NCBI RefSeq assembly: GCF_029392875.1
Contig: NZ_CP113946.1
Location: forward strand, 1,612,001 to 1,676,000
Direction of reading: 5' to 3'
DNA from: Lactobacillus sp. ESL0677
GTDB lineage: Bacteria > Bacillota > Bacilli > Lactobacillales > Lactobacillaceae
Length of the DNA stretch: 64,000 nt
This document shows, piece after piece, positions 27,632-34,412 of this stretch (position 1 is its first letter; each line of letters starts with the position of its first letter). A program made the position numbers and the translations under genes. Below the pieces are notes generated by a model, which saw nothing but the letters and a program-made list of their open reading frames with translations, was not told where the DNA came from and did no database searches.

Positions 27632-28917
27632 TGGTGCAAAAAGAAGTCAGCCAACAAAAAGCTGCTATCTTAGGCTTACAACACTTACTTGCGATGTATT
27701 CCGGCGCTGTCGCCGTGCCGTTATTAATCGGTAGTGCATTAAAGTTCTCTGCTAGCCAAATGACTTATCTAGTTTCAATTGATATTTTCATGTGCGGCTT
27801 GGCCACCTTGCTTCAATTATTGCGTAACAAGTACTTTGGCATCGGCTTTCCCGTCATTTTGGGTTGCGCCATTCAAGCCGTAGCTCCTTTGCAGATGATT
27901 GGACAGAAGTTTTCGATTAATGACATGTACGGTGCCATCATTGTGGCTGGTATTTTCGTAATTTTGATTTCTAGTATTTTCGCTAAAATCAAGAAGTTCT
28001 TCCCCCCAGTTGTCACCGGTACGTTAATCACGACAATCGGCTTAACCTTAATTCCAGTTGCTGTGCAAAACATGGGCGGCGGCAATAGTAGTTCAAAAAA
28101 CTTCGGCAATTGGCAAAACTTGCTGCTAGGCTTTGGCACCATGTTCATTATCTTAGCGTTTGAAATCTGGGCCAAGGGCTTCTTGCATTCGATTTCTGTC
28201 CTGATTGGACTAATTATCGGTACGATTATTGCCGCTTTCATGGGCCTTGTATCTTTTGCGCCAGTTTTGCAGGCTTCATGGTTCCATTTACCACAATTAT
28301 TTTACTTCGGCGTGCCTCACTTTGAGTGGTCTTCCAGCATGACGATGATTATCATCGCACTGGTTTCAATGGTTGAATCCACGGGTGTGTTTTTTGCGAC
28401 TGGCGACCTAATTCACCACAACGTTACTGAGGACGACTTGAAAAAGGGCTACCGTGCAGAAGGCTTAGCACAAATTTGCGGGGGACTGTTCAATGCATTT
28501 CCTTACACGACTTTCTCGCAAAACGTTGGCTTACTACAATTATCTGGGATTAAAACCAAACGCCCAATCTATTGGGCAGCAGGACTCTTAATGGCAATGG
28601 GTTTGCTGCCAAAAGTCGGCGCGTTAGTAACCATTATCCCTACCCCCGTTTTAGGTGGAGCCATGCTTGTCATGTTTACCATGATTGCCATACAAGGAAT
28701 TAAAACCCTAATCAAAGTCGATCTCAGCGACAACAATAATGTTTTAATTATTGCAATTTCAATTGGCTTAGGTCTTGGTGTCACAATCTATCCACAGATT
28801 TTTCAAAATTTACCCCAAACAATTCAACTCTTTCTTTCAAATGGGATTGTGATTACCAGCTTATCGGCAACTATTCTAAACCTATTACTTAAAGGAGGCG
28901 GTGCCAGTAAACAATAA
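27631..28917 (+). CDS. pbuX: NCS2-family xanthine permease
   Basis: 428 residues, about fourteen membrane segments. It carries the NCS2 signatures QHLLAMYSGAVAVPLL and the conserved SMVESTGVFFATGD in TM8, and ends without added domains. It brings xanthine in by proton symport; paired with xpt (TAATG overlap) and under the same purine riboswitch. Confidence 0.94.
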   Translation: MVQKEVSQQKAAILGLQHLLAMYSGAVAVPLLIGSALKFSASQMTYLVSIDIFMCGLATLLQLLRNKYFGIGFPVILGCAIQAVAPLQMIGQKFSINDMYGAIIVAGIFVILISSIFAKIKKFFPPVVTGTLITTIGLTLIPVAVQNMGGGNSSSKNFGNWQNLLLGFGTMFIILAFEIWAKGFLHSISVLIGLIIGTIIAAFMGLVSFAPVLQASWFHLPQLFYFGVPHFEWSSSMTMIIIALVSMVESTGVFFATGDLIHHNVTEDDLKKGYRAEGLAQICGGLFNAFPYTTFSQNVGLLQLSGIKTKRPIYWAAGLLMAMGLLPKVGALVTIIPTPVLGGAMLVMFTMIAIQGIKTLIKVDLSDNNNVLIIAISIGLGLGVTIYPQIFQNLPQTIQLFLSNGIVITSLSATILNLLLKGGGASKQ

Positions 28918-28970
28918 TCTTTGATAATGTAGGTAAGTTTTCTTGCCCTTGGAAATACTTACTTGCGCCT

Positions 28971-29007
28971 AAAAAGGAGCTACTTCGAATTGAAGTAGCT
29001 CCTTTTA
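28971..29007. terminator. Bidirectional terminator, pbuX / SHP operon
   Basis: A perfect stem AAAGGAGCTACTTC / GAAGTAGCTCCTTT with a 5-base loop and T-runs on both strands. It ends pbuX and, on the minus strand, the small-peptide/membrane-protein operon. Confidence 0.85.
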
Positions 29008-29046
29008 TTATGTTATTCAAAATTGGCTGGTTAGTCTTAGTTAATA

Positions 29047-29226
29047 TTACAATAGTGACAAAAATTCCGCACCTTGCGGCGTAGCTAAAAATATTGCGAA
29101 CAATATAAATGTAATGCCACAAACTAATAATAAGCATTTAATCTTTTTCGACAACTTCTTTGATAAACTCAAAATAATAAAAATTAAACCTATCAAACAA
29201 GAAATTATCATTATCCAAAAACCCAT
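29047..29226 (-). CDS. Two-helix 59-residue membrane protein, unknown
   Basis: 59 residues from the ATG at 29226, with AGGAG upstream. Two hydrophobic helices (about residues 3-20 and 31-50) flank a Lys-rich turn (SKKLSKKIK). I do not recognise a family. It starts 13 bases after the stop of the SHP-like peptide ORF and shares its direction, so it is probably the downstream gene controlled by the Rgg-type regulator. Immunity protein, peptide-export helper or small effector are possible. AT-rich codon use matches the regulator, unlike the flanking core genes. Confidence 0.6.
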   Translation of the reverse strand: MGFWIMIISCLIGLIFIILSLSKKLSKKIKCLLLVCGITFILFAIFLATPQGAEFLSLL

Positions 29227-29238
29227 CAATATTTTCTC

Positions 29239-29313
29239 CTAATCGATTTCTTTTATATATCCCTTACTAAGCATTAAGATTGTTCCAATTATTGCTAATC
29301 TTTTGTTCATCAT
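29239..29313 (-). CDS. SHP-like 24-residue peptide pheromone precursor (candidate)
   Basis: ATG ATG start at 29313/29310 behind GGAGG; TAG at 29239-29241. The product starts MMNKR, has a hydrophobic core LAIIGTILML, and ends SKGYIKEID. A basic N-terminus, hydrophobic middle and acidic residue near the C-terminus are the features of short hydrophobic peptides that activate Rgg regulators after export and re-import. It is divergent from an Rgg-type gene, the type arrangement in streptococci. Whether it is translated and processed is unknown. Confidence 0.6.
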   Translation of the reverse strand: MMNKRLAIIGTILMLSKGYIKEID

Positions 29314-29338
29314 AATTTCCTCCTAATTAATACCAGCC

Positions 29339-29410
29339 ATTATATAAATTTATTACATTATCAACTAAAGAATTAAGAGCTCATTCATTCTTTAATTTTG
29401 TTATAACAAA
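29339..29410. promoter_or_regulatory. Intergenic control region between SHP operon and Rgg gene
   Basis: The minus strand has a consensus -10 TATAAT (29339-29344) for the peptide operon with only a weak -35 (TAGTTG/TTAGTT), as in activator-dependent promoters. Just upstream lie an inverted repeat AAAGAAT / ATTCTTT (29367-29393) and a perfect 14-bp palindrome TTTGTTATAACAAA (29397-29410). These are candidate Rgg boxes. Confidence 0.5.
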
Positions 29411-29539
29411 TCTTTTTCAATTATTGTTCAATGGTTCATATTTTCACATTCAAACATAAAATTTTTATTTTTCAAAAAACGATTAATAGTTTAAAATTTA
29501 TTTATAAATCGCTTACATAAAACTAGAAAGAGGCTAGCA

Positions 29540-30388
29540 ATGGAAATCTATGAACTACTAAAAAAGTATCGCCTTATTCAACATAAGTCCCAACAGAGTT
29601 GGGTTGGTAATATCGTCAGCCGCTCGTTTTATACCAAAGTAGAACAAGGAAAAAGTCACCTATCAGCAAATGATCTACTTGACCTACTTCACTACAATCA
29701 CATCCCAACCGTTGATTTTTTTACCAAACTAAATGAAGTTGATCGCTCCCAGTATCATCAGAAAACTCAACTAAAAACTTTGATTACTAATGCTTTTTAT
29801 CAAAATTCAAAGTCTAAATTAAAACAAATCGCAGATAAAATAATTAGTAGTAATTATCCTAATCAAGAAGAACAAATAGCCTTGATTAATGCCTATATTG
29901 CGTTAGTAAATAACGATTTTGATAGCTTAGATGAAAAAAGTCGTAGCTATCTGAAAGAAAAATTTTTAAACACAAAATTTCTGAGTAAGGACTACTTAAC
30001 TATTTATCGCAATCTAATCCCACTATTTGAACTTGATCAAAATATTGCTATTGTCAAAAAAATTCTTAACAAGTTTTTGAATATTAATGAAATTGATATT
30101 CAAGCTTCATTAATAGTAATTTTAGCTAATATCACTTTCCTATGTGTCGAAAGCCAAAATTATCAAGATGCTGCCTATTTCATCGCATGTGCTGATAAAA
30201 TTAATACTAGACCTGATAACTTTTTCTATAAAATGGGGATTTTACTGTCTAAAAACATCCTTGCATATCATAAAAAATCAGAAGAATCTTATCTAGAAAA
30301 CTGTCAGGAAATTATCAAAATAACCAAGTTAAACGGTATGGACGCATACAGCCATGAACTTGAGGTTTACTTGCAAAACAATATTTAG
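29540..30388 (+). CDS. Rgg/GadR/MutR-family transcriptional regulator
   Basis: 282 residues, typical Rgg length. The N-terminal helix-turn-helix (residues 1-60) contains SRSFYTKVEQGKSHLSANDLLDLLHY, matching the Rgg pattern around the conserved FYTKVEQGKS. The rest is all-helical, consistent with the TPR-like peptide-binding domain. The AT content is higher than in flanking genes. Divergent from the SHP-like operon, with a terminator immediately downstream. Regulation by the neighbouring peptide is inferred from family precedent. Confidence 0.82.
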   Translation: MEIYELLKKYRLIQHKSQQSWVGNIVSRSFYTKVEQGKSHLSANDLLDLLHYNHIPTVDFFTKLNEVDRSQYHQKTQLKTLITNAFYQNSKSKLKQIADKIISSNYPNQEEQIALINAYIALVNNDFDSLDEKSRSYLKEKFLNTKFLSKDYLTIYRNLIPLFELDQNIAIVKKILNKFLNINEIDIQASLIVILANITFLCVESQNYQDAAYFIACADKINTRPDNFFYKMGILLSKNILAYHKKSEESYLENCQEIIKITKLNGMDAYSHELEVYLQNNI

Positions 30389-30396
30389 CACATAAA

Positions 30397-30437
30397 AAGA
30401 GAGAACTATTTAGATTATTAAATAGTTCTCTCTTTTA
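30397..30437. terminator. Terminator after the Rgg gene
   Basis: Stem AAGAGAGAACTATTTA / TAAATAGTTCTCTCTT followed by T-rich sequence on the plus strand; the A-run before it makes it usable in both directions. Confidence 0.85.
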
Positions 30438-30493
30438 TAGTAATAGAAATTAATGCCAAAATGTTACCAGCTATTAAAATTTATTATTGTCTT

Positions 30494-30502
30494 TGTTATA
30501 AT
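30494..30502 (+). promoter_or_regulatory. Extended -10 promoter of the toxin mRNA
   Basis: TGTTATAAT matches the extended -10. The predicted transcript has a structured 5' leader of about 100 bases, with a hairpin GGTG-ATTAAA-CACC (about 30560-30573) shortly before the GGAGG site. Confidence 0.55.
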
Positions 30503-30609
30503 ATTATTACAGAAAAGCTAAGGCGGTAGTTATTTGCTTTCAAAGAAAGTGGTGCTGATGGTGATTAAACACCTGCACTTCAAAATTCTGATGAAAGGAG
30601 GTAACCCCA

Positions 30610-30744
30610 GTGTCTGCTGCAGACGCTATTCAATTAATGCTTTCTTTTGGCACTTTCATTGTTGCCTTGATTGCATTAATTGTTGAGATTATTAAATTAA
30701 TTTCCAAAAAACATTCTAAGCTTAGTGGTGGAGATAAGATCTGA
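30610..30744 (+). CDS. Holin-like type I toxin, C-terminally extended
   Basis: 44 residues from the GTG at 30610 with AAAGGAGG upstream. It has one membrane helix (about residues 8-31: LMLSFGTFIVALIALIVEI), a basic end, and the FGTFIVAL motif of the Hol_Tox / TxpA-BsrG-like group. Such peptides insert in the membrane and are silenced by an antisense RNA overlapping the mRNA 3' end. The last ten residues (HSKLSGGDKI) are missing from the partial copy at 32513-32575, which stops after SKK. They probably come from the left end of the adjoining IS110 element. Confidence 0.75.
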   Translation: MSAADAIQLMLSFGTFIVALIALIVEIIKLISKKHSKLSGGDKI

Positions 30745-30768
30745 TCAATCTTGTCTTCACCACTTTTT
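30724..30768 (+). terminator. Hairpin overlapping the toxin end
   Basis: Arms AGTGGTGGAGA and TCTTCACCACT (imperfect, with extra pairs AAGAT/ATCTT) enclose a short loop and are followed by T5. It could end the toxin mRNA. It probably belongs to the IS110 left end, because it has no counterpart in the second copy of the cassette. Confidence 0.6.
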
Positions 30769-30781
30769 ATTTATAATAAAA

Positions 30782-30940
30782 GTGGGCATGAAGCTGATAA
30801 GTCGGAGGTTTTTTTGGCGCTTAGTCGTCGTACAAAAACTGGCAGCTTCATGATACTTTATTAGATCTGTTCAAAGAATGTTAAGGACATTAATTGTCGT
30901 GTACTAGGAAAGTAGATTAATAAAGCACTTAACACAATTT
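30782..30940 (+). ncRNA. Candidate IS110 bridge RNA
   Basis: Between a TATAAT (30772-30777) and the transposase start two stem-loops can be drawn. The first has outer stem CATGAAGCTG / CAGCTTCATG (30787-30796, 30843-30852), an internal loop, and an inner stem GTTTTT / AAAAAC. The second has outer stem TGTTAAG / CTTAACA (30879-30885, 30928-30934), inner stem ATTAAT / ATTAAT and a small TACT / AGTA tip. Two internal loops upstream of an IS110 recombinase match the target- and donor-binding loops of bridge RNAs. Guide matching was not established. Confidence 0.45.
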
Positions 30941-30960
30941 TATGTAAAGGATGGTATCAA

Positions 30961-32169
30961 ATGGAAATTGTTTTTGGAATTGATATTAGCAGTAAAACCT
31001 TTAACGTCGCTATTGGCATTGATAATTCTATCGTTAAGGAATATAAGACGACTAACAATCGTTTGGGATTTAAAGAGCTATTAGTTGATCTTAAACAGTT
31101 TGAGCAACCAGAAGTTGTCTTTGAGGCGACTGGAACTTATTCTCGGCGTTTAGAAATGTTTCTTCAAGACTATGATTATGGCTATATTCGTCTTAATCCG
31201 TTAGATGCTAAGAAACAAATGGATAATTTTAGACACCGTAAGACCGACATTATTGATGCTAGAAATCTAGCTTTATCACAGTTTCAGTTTAAAAGGAAAA
31301 ACACCTATCAAGCAAAGCCTGTTTACCAAGATTTAAAGGATTACAATCATTTTTATCAAGAACTCAATAATGATGTTGTTCGTACTAAAGATCGGCTTCA
31401 TAGTGCTTTACAGCTAACATTTCCTGAAATTGAAACTCTGCTTAGTAAAACCGATAGTAAACTTTATTGGAATCTGGTTAAGAAATTTCCAATAAGCACC
31501 ATAGTATTTGAGTATTCAATTGCGGAGTTAAAAGAAATAGTGATGCATGCCACTGACAAATGTATTTCTGATAAGCGGGCACTTAAAATCGCTGAAAAGC
31601 TATCTAAGTTAGCCAATGAAAGTTATCCTAGTGTAGATGAACAATCCGGTGTTGTAATGCAAGTAACTTATTTTGTAAATCAATTAATGCAGCTTGAGCA
31701 AGAAAAAGCTGTAGTCATCAAAGAAATGAGCGCCTTGTCTAAAGAATTGCCAGAATATGAAGAACTACTTAGTTTACCAGGAGTAGCGGCTACTACAGCC
31801 AATGAAATTATTGCCGAATTAGGTGATATCAAACGATTTAAGCGCCCTAATCAGATCAATGCTTATATTGGCATTGATCTAAAGCAGTATGAATCAGGAG
31901 AATATAAAGCAGCACGTCACATTAGTAAGCGTGGAAACGCTGTGGCCAGAAAGATACTCTATCAGGCAGTGATTAATATGGTATCTGCAGCGACACATGA
32001 TTCTGGTAAAAATCATATAGCAGACTATTACCAACGAAAAAAGCAATCTTACCCAGTCAAAATGACCAAGAAGATTGCCATTGCTTCAATAGCTCGTCTA
32101 ATTCGAACTATCTTTAGTTTAGTAAAGAATAGACAGCAGTATACATATTATCCAACTTTATCAAAGTAA
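30961..32169 (+). CDS. IS110-family transposase
   Basis: 402 residues, intact. The N-terminal RuvC-like domain has acidic residues in FGIDISSKTF, VVFEATGTYS and RKTDIIDARNLA (DEDD pattern). The C-terminal Tnp_20 half has LPGVAATTANEIIAELGD, NAYIGIDLKQYESG and HISKRGNAVARK. These are the two Pfam halves of IS110 recombinases, which act with a bridge RNA. ATG at 30961, with AAAGGA upstream. Full length suggests a recently active copy. Confidence 0.95.
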   Translation: MEIVFGIDISSKTFNVAIGIDNSIVKEYKTTNNRLGFKELLVDLKQFEQPEVVFEATGTYSRRLEMFLQDYDYGYIRLNPLDAKKQMDNFRHRKTDIIDARNLALSQFQFKRKNTYQAKPVYQDLKDYNHFYQELNNDVVRTKDRLHSALQLTFPEIETLLSKTDSKLYWNLVKKFPISTIVFEYSIAELKEIVMHATDKCISDKRALKIAEKLSKLANESYPSVDEQSGVVMQVTYFVNQLMQLEQEKAVVIKEMSALSKELPEYEELLSLPGVAATTANEIIAELGDIKRFKRPNQINAYIGIDLKQYESGEYKAARHISKRGNAVARKILYQAVINMVSAATHDSGKNHIADYYQRKKQSYPVKMTKKIAIASIARLIRTIFSLVKNRQQYTYYPTLSK

Positions 32170-32203
32170 CACTACAAGACTATTTAAACTAACTATAATT
32201 ACC

Positions 32204-32246
32204 ATACCACCTTAATCAAAAAAATGTTAAGTTAAGGTGGTTTTTG
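32204..32246 (+). terminator. Terminator after the transposase gene
   Basis: Perfect 10-bp stem ACCACCTTAA (32206-32215) / TTAAGGTGGT (32232-32241), with T5 following, inside the predicted right end of the element. Confidence 0.8.
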
Positions 32247-32265
32247 GCATACAGAAGTGAGAATT

Positions 32266-32303
32266 AAAAATATGATAGTTGCGAGCAACTATCATATTTT
32301 TTT
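32266..32303. terminator. Strong hairpin in the right end of the element
   Basis: Perfect 14-bp stem AAATATGATAGTTG / CAACTATCATATTT with a 4-base loop, flanked by A- and T-runs. A TTGACT hexamer (32313-32318) follows. In IS110 elements a -35 in the right end can join a -10 in the left end in the circular form; this is a candidate for it. Confidence 0.7.
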
Positions 32304-32324
32304 ATTTATTACTTGACTAATCGT

Positions 32325-32455
32325 AGGAAATAAAATCGCCTTAGCTCTAGTGAAGTTAGCGATTTTATTTGTAAATCTATAAGTTTGCTACCGTCTTACG
32401 CGGTTTCTGTAAGGAGTTCTATTACTAGTAGAACTCCTTTTCTTTTTTTATTATA
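32325..32455 (-). ncRNA. Antisense antitoxin RNA, copy 1
   Basis: The minus strand has an extended -10 TGTTATAAT (TATAAT at 32450-32455), a predicted start near 32443, a 5' hairpin AAGGAGTTCTA / TAGAACTCCTT, a central ACCGCG...GACGGTAGC segment, and a terminator AAAATCGC / GCGATTTT near 32334-32374. The sequence is repeated almost identically at 32573-32707. There the RNA runs convergent to a toxin ORF and ends at its stop codon, the arrangement of RatA/TxpA and SR4/BsrG. Here the toxin end has been replaced by the IS110 right end. Confidence 0.6.
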
Positions 32456-32707
32456 ACACATTAATTGTACTTAATTGTCTCCCAACTACACTAATTTATA
32501 TTGGCAAATAGCACTTTCATTGTTGCCTTGATTGCATTAATTGTTGAGATTATTAAATTAATTTCAAAAAAATAAATCGCCTTGGCTCTAGTGAAGCTAG
32601 CGATTTATTAATCATCGTTTAACATTGCTACCGTCTTACGCGGTTTCTGTAAGGAGTTCTATTACCAGTAGAACTCCTTTTCTTTTTTATTATAGCACAT
32701 TAATTGT
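32334..32707. repeat. Tandem duplication of the antisense-RNA cassette
   Basis: Two direct copies of about 130 bases (32334-32468 and 32573-32707) differ mainly in a short AT-rich segment between the central core and the terminator. The core containing GCTACCGTCTTACGCGG is identical. The remnant toxin lies between the copies, so the repeat unit was originally toxin plus antisense RNA. Confidence 0.8.
32513..32575 (+). pseudogene. 5'-truncated copy of the holin-like toxin
   Basis: From 32511 the DNA matches the toxin at 30637-30710 almost base for base. It encodes TFIVALIALIVEIIKLISKK and then stops with TAA. The start codon, ribosome binding site and first fourteen residues are gone, replaced by unrelated sequence. 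It shows the ancestral C-terminus, without the ten-residue extension of the first copy. Confidence 0.75.
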
Positions 32708-32716
32708 CACTGCCAA
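32565..32716 (-). ncRNA. Antisense antitoxin RNA, copy 2
   Basis: The minus strand has -35 TTGGCA (32711-32716), 16 bases, then -10 TATAAT (32689-32694). The start is near 32682 and the transcript about 115 bases. 5' hairpin as in copy 1; terminator AAATCGC / GCGATTT (32574-32606) with U-rich tail at the toxin stop codon. On the plus strand the same 5' hairpin is followed by T-rich sequence and would end the toxin mRNA, so the two RNAs would be complementary over the whole 3' region. Confidence 0.65.
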
Positions 32717-32906
32717 CACTTCTGTTTCACCCCCGTTAGTGTCAACTTTTTGTGGGTAATAAACTTTTATCCTTTACTGTAATTAATTTAGAACAAAAAA
32801 GCATCGCAAACTAAACAACTGTCATGAAATTATTATTTTTTTAGATTGCCAGACCCAGCCTTCTTTTAATACAATAGTAGTTAAAGCAAACAGAAAGGAC
32901 CTATTT

Positions 32907-34319
32907 ATGAAACAAACAGAATGTACCACAATTTTAGTTGGTAAAAATGCTTCACTCGATGGCTCAACCATGATCGCACGTAGTGAGGATGGCGGTAGAA
33001 CCATTATTCCTGAAGGATTTGAAGTTATTACACCAGACAAGCAACCTAAGCACTACGAGAGTGTCATCAGCCACCAAAAGATTGACGATGACGACTTGCC
33101 AGCTAATCCATTACGCTACACTAGCGCTCCTGACGTGTCAGGCGAAAGTGGCATTTGGGCAGCTGCCGGAATTAATTCAGACAACGTTGCCATGACTGCT
33201 ACTGAAACCATCACCACTAATTCTCGGATTCAAGGGATTGACCCATTAACTGCAGAAGGTGGTCTTGGCGAAGAAGATTTTGTCACTCTAACATTGCCAT
33301 ACCTCCATTCAGCTCTTGATGGTGTTAAGCGTGTCAGTTATTTATTAGAAAAATACGGCACTTACGAAATGAACGGCATGGCTTTTGCCGACAATGATGA
33401 AATTTGGTACCTAGAAACTATCGGCGGTCACCACTGGATTGCACGTCGCATTCCTGACGATGCTTACGTGATTGCTCCTAACCGGTTAAACATTGACGAA
33501 TTCCACTTTGGTCAAGATGGCTTCATGGCTTCTTCAGACTTGGAAGACTTAATCGCTGAATACCACTTAAATCCTGACCGTGAAGGCTACAACATGCGTC
33601 ACATTTTTGGTAGTTCAACTATCAAAGATGCACATTACAACAATCCACGTGCATGGTTTGTTCACAACTACTTTGATCCAGAGTTTGGCGGTCAACCAAG
33701 CGATCAAGACCAACCATTCATTTGCCATGCTAACCGCAAAATTAGTATTGAAGACATCGAATGGGTTGAGAGTTCTCACTACCAAGACACGCCATACGAT
33801 CCTTATGGTACTGGTACTGATGCCGAAAAGAAAACTTTCCGGTCAATCGCACTTAACCGTAATTTTGAAACTCATATTTTACAAGTTAGAAATGACGTTC
33901 CTGCCGAATTTGCTGGTGTTCAATGGCTTGCCTTTGGACCAAACAGCTTCAACTGCATGGTGCCATTCTACACCAACGTTTCAACCACCCCTGCTAGCTA
34001 TCAAACTGGTGCTAAGTTTGACTTGAACAAGATTTTCTGGTTGAACAAGTTGACAGCTCAACTCGGCGACACCAACTTTAAGGTTTATGGCGAGTTAGAA
34101 GCTGACTTTGAACAAAAGTCGCAGTCAGAATGTCACATGATCCAACACCAAACTGACAAAAAGGCTAAAGACTTATCTGGTCAAGAATTAGAAGACTTGC
34201 TTGTAGAAGCCAACCAAAAGATGGCTAACCAAGTTTATAGCAATACCATTGACCTTCTTGGCAACATGGTTGATGAGGGTCACGGGTTGATGACCTTAAA
34301 ATATGACTTGTTAGATTAG
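32907..34319 (+). CDS. pepD: C69-family dipeptidase
   Basis: 470 residues, N-terminal nucleophile hydrolase of peptidase family C69 (lactobacillus dipeptidase A/D type). The catalytic Cys is near the start in MKQTECTTILVGKNAS, followed by SLDGSTMIARSEDGG, as in PepDA enzymes. They cleave a broad range of dipeptides in the cytosol; no signal peptide is seen. AGAAAGGA precedes the ATG. Codon use is like that of well-expressed genes. Monocistronic with its own terminator. Which pepD paralogue it is cannot be decided here. Confidence 0.9.
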   Translation: MKQTECTTILVGKNASLDGSTMIARSEDGGRTIIPEGFEVITPDKQPKHYESVISHQKIDDDDLPANPLRYTSAPDVSGESGIWAAAGINSDNVAMTATETITTNSRIQGIDPLTAEGGLGEEDFVTLTLPYLHSALDGVKRVSYLLEKYGTYEMNGMAFADNDEIWYLETIGGHHWIARRIPDDAYVIAPNRLNIDEFHFGQDGFMASSDLEDLIAEYHLNPDREGYNMRHIFGSSTIKDAHYNNPRAWFVHNYFDPEFGGQPSDQDQPFICHANRKISIEDIEWVESSHYQDTPYDPYGTGTDAEKKTFRSIALNRNFETHILQVRNDVPAEFAGVQWLAFGPNSFNCMVPFYTNVSTTPASYQTGAKFDLNKIFWLNKLTAQLGDTNFKVYGELEADFEQKSQSECHMIQHQTDKKAKDLSGQELEDLLVEANQKMANQVYSNTIDLLGNMVDEGHGLMTLKYDLLD

Positions 34320-34332
34320 ATTTTAAATAGTA

Positions 34333-34367
34333 AAAACAGCGGAGTAATTGCTCTGCTGTTTTTTTAG
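34333..34367 (+). terminator. Terminator after the dipeptidase gene
   Basis: Stem AAACAGCGGAG / CTCTGCTGTTT with a 6-base loop and T7. Confidence 0.85.
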
Positions 34368-34369
34368 CC

Positions 34370-34404
34370 AAAAAAGCTTGAAGCATCTCTGCTTCAAGCT
34401 CTTT
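34370..34404 (-). terminator. Terminator after murA
   Basis: Stem AGCTTGAAGC / GCTTCAAGCT with a 6-base loop; U6 on the minus strand. Confidence 0.85.
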
Positions 34405-34412
34405 TGATTAAC

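Larger units (their letters stand above)
30712..32327 (+). mobile_element. IS110-family insertion element
   Basis: About 1.6 kb with one transposase gene and no terminal inverted repeats, as usual in IS110. The ends are inferred by comparison: toxin sequence up to 30711 and the antisense-RNA cassette from about 32328 join to give the same layout as the contiguous second copy at 32511-32707. End positions may be off by several bases, because both junctions fall in A-rich tracts. A long non-coding left end with paired stems suggests the IS110 (left-end guide RNA) subgroup. Confidence 0.65.

Noticed and set aside
30558..30686. 43-codon ORF in another frame over the toxin
   Set aside because: No Shine-Dalgarno sequence of its own and a Cys/His-rich product; the toxin frame has AAAGGAGG and the family motif. 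Kept as a possible coupling ORF only.
32266..32303. Hairpin as terminal inverted repeat of the IS element
   Set aside because: It is a local hairpin with no partner at the left end; IS110 elements have no terminal inverted repeats.
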